A stretch of DNA of 64,000 bases from Klebsormidium nitens (taxonomy: Eukaryota; Streptophyta; Klebsormidiophyceae; Klebsormidiales; Klebsormidiaceae): NCBI GenBank assembly GCA_000708835.1, contig DF237144.1, positions 85,669 through 149,668 on the forward strand. The letters run 5' to 3'. The notes beneath the pieces were generated by a model, which did not search any database, was not told the origin of the DNA, and saw only the letters and a list, made by a program, of their open reading frames with translations. Shown one piece after another: positions 1 through 10,528 of the stretch. Each line of letters begins with the position of its first letter. Within the stretch, counting starts at the first letter, position 1. The translations under genes and the position numbers were made by a program.

Positions 1-2317
1 AGCAAACCACTGTGCAGTGTGCACAGTGCGCACTGCACACTGCACACTGACAAACAGATCGATGATCGATCGACCATCTTCCGTCATTTGTGCTGATCTC
101 TGACAACGTCTGACACATACTTTCTACCTCTTTACTGGTTTGCCTTATTGCCAGTTTGTGCACGCGCACGCTCGCGCGAAATTGTTCAGGCCTGGTTATG
201 AACCATGACCTTATGATAATCCAGCGGTAACTTGGATTCCGCGGTTCCGGTCTCCTAGCGTGAGTCAGTTATTAGGGCAGCCTCGGCAGCCCCGGAAGGC
301 GGAACCTGATTCCTGAAGGCTGAAACTTGTCCGAAGTTTAAACTCCGAAGTTCTCCGCTGCCAGGTGGACGCCTGCTGAGCAAGAATATGCCTATACTAG
401 ATATGATTTGCACGGGCTGTCACTTGCACCTGAGAAATTGCGAATAATTTCTGGCCCTCCAAACTGCTCCAAACTGCTCCAAACTAGTTATGCCATTATG
501 CAAATTACTTTTAAGTTTTCAGCCGGCCTATACCTATGTAAGGCCGTCCGAATTATATTTCCGGTTTCCTGTCCACCCCCTCCGGGGGTGGGTCGGTCGG
601 TCGGAAGAATATGATAAATATTCCTCAGAGAATGGTAAGGGTTATTTTGGCGTATATCAGCGTTACCGCGCTCGTTTGACGTCCAGAAGGCCTCTTCCGG
701 TATGCACCATGAGTTTTCATCAGCTTTGGTGGTAGACTTGGACTTTCCACCGAGGTACAAACCTTTCAGAGGATCCATGTTGACTGATTGCGGCTTATTG
801 TCAAACCAAAATCTCATTTCTGGACGACAAATATCGGTTTTGACTTCCACAATTTCAGAATATTTTATCAGTCGACTCCGTAATTTCTCAGAATTTGGGT
901 CGGTCGGGGACAGGAAACCGCCAATCAAATTCGGACGGCCTAACATACAGCAAATCACAGTCGACGAAACGGAATCTTGTGATGAATGACGTACCGGATT
1001 CCTCAATTTATTGGGGACCAACCTGCTTCAAGTTTGGTGGCAACACTCCAGATTCCAGATTCTAGATGGTGACAGGCTGAGACAGCCGGCCTTAGCTGTG
1101 GTACCTCGTCTAGTGTTTCTCACTTCTCCGTCCCAGCCAATCACAATGCGTGTATAGCAAGTTTCCATCAGGACCACAACCTCTAGCAGGTAGGTACCGT
1201 AGTAAGATAATGACAAGTCCGATCAAGTATCGGCCTCTAGTTTTACAGATGTCTGCATTGATCGGCATATTGGAATCAGGTGCAGCTACAAGCCAATCCA
1301 GCATTGCACATTGCCCGGTTGCATCCTGACATTGACAACTTTCTAGAAGAGGCTGCAGCTGCCGTCTATTTTCAAAGCATTGGGGCTGACATCCTTTTGC
1401 CAGAGACACGTACTTGCTTTACGATTCTACGCCACTGGTGGTGATCGATATACTCTCTGGTCAGCTACTTTGGCACATTCGTTTTTACCAACGCCAAGTA
1501 AAGCCGCTGTACTCACGACAATGTTTGGTGAGTCGCCGGCCAGACTGCCTGGTTATACCTGTAGTCTCTTCGCTTGTTCTTCATAAGTCAGCTCCTCTTC
1601 ATTCTGAATTCTAGAAGCGATAAGTTCTTTCTTTCTCTTCTTGATCTTGCTCTCATTGCATTCAAAGCTGTTCCGGCTGCCTTGCCTTGCTTCGGGTCTT
1701 CATTTCCTAGGCTGTTAAATTCTGTGCGTGGAGGTTTGCAGCTGCAATCAGCTCCCCGTGTCGGCAGGTTTGTCCTAGCTAGCTTTGGCATCTTGTTTAT
1801 CTTCTACTGCAGCATAGAGACAACTGGGGTTTTGAGACAAAAAGCGATGGACAACTTTGACGGAGTTATGCAATTCAAAGCAGGGCACCAACGAACAGCC
1901 TGTCTAGATCTAGGTTGACTCCAAAGAAAAAACTTACCTACCACTAAAGTCAAAGTGCATCCCCAATCCATTTTCACAACATGGTGACACCCCACTCCTT
2001 CTGCAGTCTGCAAACATTCATTTGACCACTGACCAGCTGTAGATGTACAAATCATGAACGTTCCTTCTGAGTACTTTCTGCTTCTTCCCCAATGTTTTGT
2101 GACCAGTTTTGAAACAGCCCTCCTCCTGCTCAGGATCAGTGTTCAAAGCCCACTGTCAGTCACACTCGCTCAACATTTACTTGAGTGTACTCTGTACTCA
2201 ACAGGCGTGATCAAGTTCTGGACACCTAGACCAGTTGTCAAAAGCAACATGTCGACACTGTCCATGAATCTCGTTTGACTCTGTTCCCAGTACGGTCTGC
2301 TTCCCTATGCAGGTACA
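1..2317. other. intergenic region upstream of the secreted Pro/Thr-rich gene
   Basis: No gene can be supported here. The open frames are short, overlap on both strands and resemble no family I know. Visible structures are a GTGCAGTGTG/CACACTGCAC inverted repeat at 12-45 and a C/G-rich segment at about 555-610 that recurs in inverted orientation near 59525. A pyrimidine-rich stretch ending in CAG at 2311, six bases before the start codon at 2318, could be the acceptor of a 5'-UTR intron, so the promoter may lie well upstream. Confidence 0.5.
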
Positions 2318-5300
2318 ATGGCGCCCCTAACGAAAACCCTCGCTCTAGTTCTTCTGCTTGCTCTTGTAGCCGCCAGCGCCGAAGGGCGCACCATGTAAGT
2401 CACCTTGTCTCATCCCACAAGCTCAGGTCTTGTAATTGTCATTCTGTGAGTAACCCTGACACAGAAAGTGGGTCAGCAACTTAACAAGTATAGCTGGAAC
2501 TGGTTGTTGTCTTTAACAAGCCTCTCATTGAGGTCAAACATTGGCAGAGTCTGACCACCACTGGAAGGTTACGCTTTTCCAATGTCGTAGGTACATCTTT
2601 GGGAGCTTAATTACATGACTTACATTGCTGAGGATTAGGAGTGCATGCTTGGACACGTGTGTGACCATGCCAGGATTTACGAGAAAGGGCTCAAGTAAAC
2701 TCAAGCAATTGTGATCAGGGAACTTTTTTCTGGATATCATGTGAGAAGAACTGTCTGCACCGAGACTCAGCCCTGCAGCTCAGTTTTCGCATCTGAAGAA
2801 GGCAAGGACTGATTACTTTATCCTTGTGTTAGACAAGGACCCACTGACTCAAAAGCACCTTCATCATTGATCAATACCTGGCAGCACAGGGGTAGTTTCG
2901 AATTGTGCTGCAAGTAGTTGTTTGGACAATTCGATTCAATATGATATCCGTCACTTTTGGAAAAGTTCTAATTGTAAAGATGATCAGCAGAGCAACTTAG
3001 TGAGAGCTCCCTTCTCACTAGGAATGTAGCTGAATACTCACAAGGATCCAATCCCTATAAAGCCATACCTGGGGCCGGGGTTAGGGTGGTTGTGGTTTGG
3101 AGCGGTTCAGTGTTCTGGTTGGGGCTTCTGGTTAGACCGTTGCACTTCGTTCTTTCAAATCGATGCTAATCTCTTTTGAATCTTAAAAGTTTCGTGGTTA
3201 TTCTTCGCAGGAGGTCTTTGCTGCAGACCCCAGGCTCGCTGCCGCCGGTTTTCTTGGACGAGATTCACTGGGACAACGCCGCCCTCGATTTTGGTCGGTG
3301 AAACTCTGAGCCACTTTCTCTGTGTGTGTCCGAAATGAAACCCTGAACTTGGACGAGAATGGTAAAGTCCGTGCTTGTCTGTCTGATAATATTTGCCTGC
3401 GGTTATGTGTCTTCCCTACTACTCCCCAGGCCGCAAGCTGCGACTGGATTTCTTCGCTCATTTGGCCTTTGTTTACTGCATGTTCCCTCCTAACTTTCTA
3501 ATCTCGGCAACTCCTTCCTCTCCGATCCTTGAATCCTTCAGCTCAATACTGGGTCGTTTCTCATCTACAGAAGCTTTCACAGTCTTAAGCCATTCGTTCT
3601 TATCAATCACTTCGCTACACATCCTATCAGATACTCGTCGCAATCTGGGGCCGAAAAAGGTGACTCGGTGGAACGTATCAGGCCCGCGGAATCCAGCTCC
3701 CATGCCTGGAGCATATCTCGATATATTCCGAAACCAATTGAAGGCGAACTCCATTTTGTTTCGATTTGAATTTCCGTGCTCCTGCGATACCTTGACCTGC
3801 ACGCAGGCAAGGCCGTTGAGGTGAAGACATGTGGGGATAAACAGTATGGACCCCAATCCAACCGCGCTTTCGCATGCAAGAAGGCGAACCTGTTCAGTCT
3901 TTCCTCGAATCATCCAGAAATGTCCCGTTCTACTCATTTCATGTGAGGGGTTGGCGTTTTCCCGATCCGCATGTATTGCTCTCCTCTCGCTTGCTGGCCC
4001 GTAGCCCGCTGATACGTGTCCAAGAAACTTTTGCTTTCTGTCCAAGTCAGCTTCCGAAGCCGTCCGACCCTTGTCCGGACGCAGGTTAAGCGGTCTAGAC
4101 TTTCGGACCTGCAGGAATAGACATAGGTGCTTGGACTGTGACCCGCGACTACGTGTCCTGAAAAGGTCTGTTTCTTGACCGAGTCAGCTTCCCAATCCGT
4201 TCGAATCTTGTCCGAGCGCAGGTGAATCGGTTGGAGGTTAATTTCCGGACCTGCGGGGACTGTTCTCGGTGGCTGACCGTGACTGGCTAAAACCGTACTC
4301 AAATAATGTCCGCTTTTCCTCCAAGTCAGTTTTCGAAGTGGTCCGAATTTTGTCCGAACGCAGGCAAAGCGGTCGAGATTTTCCGGTCGGACCTGCGGGG
4401 ACTGAACTTGGTGGCTGGACCGTGACGCGCTACCTGTCCAGAAAACGTCTGTTTCTAGTTCAAGTAAGCTTCTGAACCTGTCCGAATTTTGTCCGAACGC
4501 AGGTGAAGCGGTGGAGATTTGCGGACCTGCGGGGACTGATCTCGATGGTTAGGGCTGGAACGTGACCCGGTATCGAGTGACCAAATAACATCCACTCTTT
4601 TTAAGAACTAGCTTCCGAACCCGTCCAAATCTTGTTTGAGCGCAGGTGAAGCAGTGGAGATTTTCGGACCTGCGGGACTGATCTCAGAGGCTGGACCATG
4701 ACTTGCTGATACTTGTCCAAATAACGTCCGCCTTTTTTCCGACTCACTCTCCGGACTCGTCCGAATCTGGCAACTTCCACAACCGTCCGAATCTTGTCCG
4801 AACGCAGGTGAAGCAGTCGAGATTTTTGGACCTGCGGGGACGGATCTCAGTGGCTGGACCGTGACCCGCTACCTGTCCAGAAATGCCGGGGGGAATATCT
4901 GCATGAACGCCGACACTTCGCAGCAGAACGCAGGTGTGAAGGGGCCCTGCGGAGTCGGGAACCCGTTCACAATCCCGGCAGGAACTACGATTCCGTCGCA
5001 GACGGTGAGAGTATTTACATCCGCCGTCGTGCCTGAGGTTGTGTTTCATTTCGCGCTTCCCGATCGGTAGAGACGTCACGAATGTCACCCCTGGACTTCG
5101 CGCTCTTCCACTTCGAAAGAAAATTGCGACTCTGAAGTTTCGTTGGCAAGCCCGCTTTGCTCGACAGTTTCCTCAATATTCTCCAGCGCGAACTCCGTCA
5201 AATCGACCAGCCTCGCGAGTCCCGATGTATTTCTGGACATTCGTAAGTTTGATGATTAAAGTCCAAATCGCTCACAAGCTCCTTTATACGTCCAGGTTGC

Positions 5301-8300
5301 CAACGGCATCGGCTATGGCACCGTCGTCGTGTTGATTCCCAACAACGGCCTCGTAAACGGTGGAGTTGCCGTCGTTCTTGCGAACGCGCAAGCAGTCGTA
5401 CAGGATTACCTTTTCTTCGGGGCGCCCAGCCCCCTCACTCTAGTTGGCGGCCCTGCAAACGGACAAACTGTGTAAGAATCCGCCCATTTCCTGTTTGGTT
5501 TTTTCTCTCTCTCTCGGTTCTGCATCCCTGTTCATGGACAGTGAGCGGAGTTTTTTGCACGTCTCTGGTTTGCGTGTTTGGGTCCCTCTGACGCTGACTT
5601 TCCGTTCAGTGGTGGTCCGTCCGCTTATCTCTTTTGCCCGTTTGTCTCACACACACGATATTGGCTTACGTAGAGCGTTTTTTGCGGTTTGCAGTACCAA
5701 CAACATCGGGAGCGGTGAGAACGGCAACGGCCCGATTGGGAATTCCGTAAGTCATCGCAAGCGCGTCTTCGACAGCGGCTACGGTGTTTGACCTGCAGGT
5801 TTGAGAAGCGTCGAGTTACGGCGCCGGAATGAGGAAAGCATGCAATTTGCCCATGGATCGTAAGGCGAGTTTTGCGCTGCATCAGGTTGTTGCAAAAGGT
5901 CATAAACCTGTTTCTTACATTCGGTCATTGGACTGGAGGCGCGTCAAGCGCGTCAAGCTTGTTACATTGAACCAATGAATGATCGGGCGAGAGGGACGTT
6001 TGGGAAAAAGCTTCTAAGAACAGGGACTGTGGTTCCACATATCTTCTCCTTTTCGAATAACAGCCTTTCTGTAGCGATGCCTCAAGGTCATGCAAGGCTG
6101 CGCTGATATCGTGTACATTTTGTTCGACAGTAGACAGCGCTTCTTCACGTAAATCTCCTTTGCAGCGGATAACTTCCCATGATTCTTTCACATTAAGCCG
6201 CTTTATTCCGTGCGCGCAGATCCAACGGTTTGGCCCGACGACTTATGATACGACCACGAACGGGGCGCCCAACACCTTCGGCACCGCGTACCAGGCGTAC
6301 CTCCCGGTTAGCGCTAATCCGGGGGGGATCAGCTCGTCTAACCTGGACGCCAACACCGGGTTAGTCAACTTTCCGGCCGGAACTACTACGGCGGCCGGAA
6401 CGACTCCCCTGCAGCCTACGTCCTGGAACACTGGCCCGATCGTACTCTCTCCGGGGGGGCTGCCGAGCGCTACCGTGCTAACGAACCTGATCATCGCCTC
6501 CGGCAGTGAGTTTTCTCACTGGCCTACGTACGTTTTTGCGGGCCAGAGATGAGCCTAACAGACCCAAAGCATTGGTTTCACGTCGAGCAAGTAGGCCTAA
6601 ATTGAGTTGGATGAGTTCTTCGTCTACCGTGATCGTATTGTCCACCGCCACCGCGCTGGCGATCTGAGTCTTCGACTCGAGGAGAGTGATGGCAAATTAC
6701 ACTAGGCCAGCAGAAGTAGCAAAGTTCTTGCTGTTAAGATAGGTGATGAGTAAGCCTCAGTTGAACAACGGTCCGATTGGGCTTTCTCAAGGGGGGCTGC
6801 CGACTAGTGCCACAGTGCTGGCGAATCTGATCCTTGCATCATCGAGTCAGCATGGTTGTCGCTTTGCCGGTTTTAGGCCTGGGGAGATAGAATAGTTTTG
6901 ATTGAACACGTTCAAGAGACAGTTTCAGATTCTAAACATGGAATGTTATCCATATTCAGAACAGAAACTAGGTGTCCAGATACGGAGGTAACCACGAGTT
7001 GTATGCGTCCATTCCGAAAACATGCTTTGCCGCCCCGAGTGCGGTCCAGAGGAGCATCACAAACGAACTAATGCTGGCTAGGTGGAGCAAAACGCTGCAC
7101 ACTTCGCCTTCCTTGACAGCCAGTTTCAGAGGTGACTCGGCTCTTGTTCAGCATCTCTTTCGCAAACTGTCCATCACCAAAACTTCGTCAATCCAAGCAT
7201 TTCCGCTCTTCTGTCAAACTTCGGAAAGGGAACCTCAAAGTACCCAACTTCTTCTTCCGTTCGATGCAGTTCCGGCGGGTAGCATCACTCCCGCCCCGAC
7301 CACTCAGTCTCCGACCACTACTCCCGCCCCGACCACTTTTGCCCCGACCACAACTCCTTCTCCGACCACTCAATCTCCTACAACCACTCCCGCCCCGACC
7401 ACTCTTCCCCCGGCCACTCCCGGCCCGACCATTCTTCCCCCGGTCACTCCTGCCCCGACTACCTCTGCCCCGATCACTCCGGCACCTACCAGCGGAATCT
7501 ACTCTTCTCCATCGGCCTCGACGTGCACGGCGCTCGCCCCTGGCCTCCCTAACCGTGAGTCTCAAACCCTGGGTTTACCTTAACCTGCTCCTGAAGCTGC
7601 GTGCGGAAACGTTTGTAGGGAAAGCAGCACCTACCAGCGGAATAATTCCTCTCCGTCTGCTTTTACATGCGCGGGGCTCGCCCTTGGGCTGTCCCAACCG
7701 TGACTTGTGGACCCCTTATTCACACCATTTATTTTTTCCGTGCTCTCGAAGCTGGATATGCGAAAAACGTATTTAGGAGCAAGCGACGCGATTGCCGATT
7801 GGTTTGAAGGAGTTTGCTGCAGAGCCGAAGGATTTTCCGCTTTCATAAATTGATTCTGGGTCCGTCAAGGGATCGATGTATGTCGCCTGTCAGAAGGCAG
7901 CGATAAGGAGTTTCTGACCACTTTGATCAGCTTTGACTTGAGCACGTTCAGATTTGTCAAGCTTTAATGAAAGTGGCGTTTCATCAGGCACTTTGCAGCG
8001 CACCGATCCGGATCCTGAGAGATGTCAATAACACGGTACAGAAACCTTGACATTTCGACAGACGTGGAATCACGTGGGGTGCGTGCCTTTGGAACTTTGA
8101 GCACCCATCCAAAACGGTTCGTTAGCCGCTGAGCAGAGGATAATTGACGTCTCTTGACGTTGCCCGTACACAACCAGAAGGCTCACACTTCAAAAACATT
8201 CCGATCACCTCTTCTCAAACAAATCGTCGTGTCTTGACCGTGCCTCGACCCGTTTTTTAACCTCACCCACAGATCTACCGCAGCTTGCTTCAACAACGAC

Positions 8301-10528
8301 GCGTCCAAATGCATGATCATCTGCTGCGCAGGAGTCTGCGCCCCGGGCACTGACTGTCATTCTCTGGACTGTACGGACTCAAGACACGAAACGAGACTGA
8401 CATCACTCCAATGATATTTCAATGCCCAGAAATGAATATTAGCTGGTCTTCCGCGAGACGCTGAGAACTAGGTTGATTCCAGTTCAATTCCAGGTTTGCT
8501 CCAAATCAATTGCATTAAGGCAGATCTAATCTGATCAAACCTGATGAACTAAGAACTGATTCCGATTGCAGCTTGCTTCAACAACGACGGTTCCAAATTC
8601 GTCTGCTGCGCCGGGGCCTGCGCCGCGGGCACTCCTGGCGCCGCCCCTGCCTGCGCCGGCGGCCCCACGTCCGCCCCGACCACTGCTGCCCCGACCACTG
8701 CCGCCCCGGTGACTCCTGCCCCGACCACTTCTGCCCCGACCCCTGGGCCGACTTTCGCAACCGCCTCGGGCGCGACGTAAGTCGCCACATGTGCAGTTAT
8801 AACTGCTTGAAACGGCTTCAGTTTTTGCGTTTCATTTATTGTGCGGCGAGCGGTGTATCTGTTCTGGTTACTACGACTCTTGCCCCGACCACCTATGCCC
8901 CGACCACTTCTGCCCCGACCCCTGGGCCGACTTTCGCAACCGCCTCGGGCGCGACGTAAGTCGCCACATGTCCAGTTATAACGGCTTAAAACGGCTTCAG
9001 TTTTGTTATTTATTGTGCGGCGAGCGCTGTATCTGTTCTGGTTACTACGACTCTCGCCCCGACCACCTCTGCCCCGACCACTTCTGCCCCGACCCCTGGG
9101 CCGACTTTCTCGACAGCCTCGGCGCGAAGTAAGTTCCACGTCCGGTATTTCTGCGAGCTTGTAATGGGCGCTGAATTCTCTTTTGTCGGTTCATTTTGAC
9201 AACAACTCCTGCGCCTACCACTCCTGCCCCAACCAACTCTGCCCCGACCACCTCGAACCCGACCACTTCTGCCTCGGCCCCTGCGCCGACTTTCTCGACG
9301 GCGTCAGGTGCTTCGTAAGTCGCCAAGTGTTCAATTTCGGCTTGTATTCTTACGAGATTTTAGCGGGCGCTGCACCTCTTCCATGAGCCCTTCCCCTACA
9401 AGCCCAGCGCCCACCATTCTCCCCCCAACAACCGCCGGACCAATCCCGTGCCGATTTTCTTGACAGCCTCAGACGTAACGTGAGCTTCCACTTGTCCAGA
9501 AACAGGTGAGATTCCGCTTCCGAAACGTCGCCAGCTGGCATGAAACTTCTGTTTGTAGCCGGGCGCCTCGTAGTTGAGTCACCAATTTTGGCACCGACTT
9601 TGAAGTTTGTCGGTCTAAACGATCCAGCGCACGGCACGCAATTTCGTGCCTTTCTTGTTCCAAAGGAACGTGCGAATGCATCAGAGAGCGACCGGTAGAG
9701 CCAAGGGCCTGCCGTCCGATCGCCACAGATCACGCGGGGACGTCTTTCTTTTAGGCGTCAATCGATCCACAGGAAGCGTTGGCTTTAAATCAGGAGCCAA
9801 ACCGGGGCCGGATTGGAGCATCTTGCGTCAATATTGGCATACAAAGCGGAGAGGCCGCTTTGCTGAGTCTAGGAACAGGTCCAAGCGAAGCGTCTTCTTT
9901 CTGCACGGAAGGTTCTTGTTCCTTGTGTTTTGGCCCCCGAACCGGTGTTTAGATCCGGTTCCTCCGCCGATTGTCTGGGGGGTGTCTGGGCTGAGATGCT
10001 TCCAGTTTGCTTAAGTAGCTGAAGTTAACTAGCTGACAAGCCAATGCTCATAAGACACATCGTGGGCAGACCCTTTACTGCTCTTGATCGTCCTAGGTTA
10101 ACCGGGGCTTGATCTCCATTTCCGCAACTGCGATGCTTATTCCGTCGCTCAACCGACTCTTTCCTTTCCCTACCGATCGCAGGTGTAACGCCTACTCTGC
10201 CAACTCCTACTCGTGTTACAGCAGCGACGGCTTCACTTTCGCGTGCTGCCCAACCCCCTCGTGCGCGCCCGGCGGCGCGGCCGCGTGCGCGGGAGCGCCA
10301 ACCGCGGTCCCTACCACCGCCGCCCCGGTCCCAACCACCGCTGCCCCGGTCCCTACCACTGCCGCCCCGGTCCCTACCTCCGCGGTCTTCCCCACCGGAA
10401 GTGGTAACAATTGCAATCCGGTCGGGCAGTTCCAGTGCTTCAACAACGACGGCAGTCTCTACACGTGTTGCATCGGCCCCCGGAAGTGCGCCCCGGGCAC
10501 ACCCGGGCCGGTCCCCGCGTGCGCTTAG
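2318..10528 (+). CDS. secreted Pro/Thr-rich protein with Cys-rich modules (8 exons, 516 aa)
   Basis: Exons: 2318-2394, 4881-5004, 5296-5471, 5695-5746, 6220-6505, 7270-7554, 8572-8776, 10183-10528; all phases agree and the frame ends in TAG. The start is chosen because residues 1-21 form a clear signal peptide (MAPLTKTLALVLLLALVAASA, with cleavage probably after ASA). Residues 26-238 are Gly/Asn/Thr/Val-rich and unrecognised. Exon 6 encodes a tract of APTT, SPTT and TPAP repeats. Exon 7 holds a module with a CFNNDGSKFVCC core followed by more Pro/Thr repeats. Exon 8 holds two related Cys modules (CYSSDGFTFACC and CFNNDGSLYTCC cores, each followed by CAPG) around an AAPVPTT linker. I infer an extracellular, probably O-glycosylated wall or matrix protein in which the Cys modules may bind a ligand. 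No family is assigned. Optional extra exons are possible at 8851-8955. Confidence 0.72.
4003..4880 (+). repeat. shadow array upstream of exon 2 of the secreted gene
   Basis: Six decayed tandem units of roughly 138 bp precede the true acceptor at 4880. Each unit carries a version of the acceptor block (near 4010-4025, 4141-4162, 4280-4302, 4424-4446, 4563-4585 and 4699-4722) and a segment resembling exon 2 itself (GAACGCAGGTG followed by CCTGCGG). The last copy continues into the real exon. This array fills the distal part of intron 1. Confidence 0.8.
6754..6850 (+). repeat. shadow of exon 5 3' edge (secreted gene)
   Basis: A diverged copy of the last 90 or so bases of exon 5 (real copy about 6418-6505). 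Shared blocks include GGTCCGATTGGGCT versus GGCCCGATCGTACT, and an almost identical GGGGGGCTGCCGA. It lies about 345 bp downstream of the real donor and its own donor is lost. Confidence 0.75.
7626..7703 (+). repeat. shadow of exon 6 3' edge (secreted gene)
   Basis: A copy of the end of exon 6 beginning CACCTACCAGCGGAAT and running through the CTCGCCC and CCCAACCGTGA donor block. It lies about 150 bp after the real copy (7480-7560). The donor has decayed from GTGAGT to GTGACT. Confidence 0.8.
8281..8352 (+). repeat. shadow of exon 7 5' edge (secreted gene)
   Basis: A copy of the acceptor and first 70 bases of exon 7, starting GCAGCTTGCTTCAACAACG as in the real copy at 8569. It retains an AG acceptor and a Cys-rich reading in the correct phase, but has no donor and reaches a stop after about 35 codons. 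It could act as a decoy acceptor. Confidence 0.85.
8851..8955 (+). other. candidate cassette exon made from a duplicated exon 7 edge
   Basis: Second copy of the exon 7 3' end. It keeps an intact GTAAGT donor and has a possible acceptor (GTGCGGCGAG, preceded by a T-rich run) exactly in phase. The 105-bp segment is open, is a multiple of three and is phase 2 at both ends, so skipping or including it preserves the frame. It would add about 35 residues containing three more APTT/APTP repeats. Whether it is used is unknown. Confidence 0.45.
8851..9479 (+). repeat. shadow array downstream of exon 7 (secreted gene)
   Basis: Four copies of the exon 7 3' edge follow the real donor at 8776. The donor-equivalent points are 8955, 9128, 9315 and 9479, a period of 164-187 bp. 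Each ends in the CCGACTTT...GCCTC block followed by GTAAGT or GTGAGC. Similarity falls with distance: the first copy is nearly identical, the third has one base deleted before the donor, and the last is strongly degraded. Confidence 0.88.

Noticed and set aside
3473-4045. 190-codon minus-strand frame inside intron 1 of the secreted gene
   Set aside because: It overlaps the shadow array, with no family resemblance. Three overlapping minus-strand frames here are typical of GC-rich noise.
7188-7565. Long Arg/Gly/Ser-rich open frame on the minus strand
   Set aside because: It is the antisense of the Pro/Thr repeats of exon 6 (CCCGACCACT repeats read backwards). The same explains the minus-strand frame at 8549-9139 and plus-strand alternate frames there.
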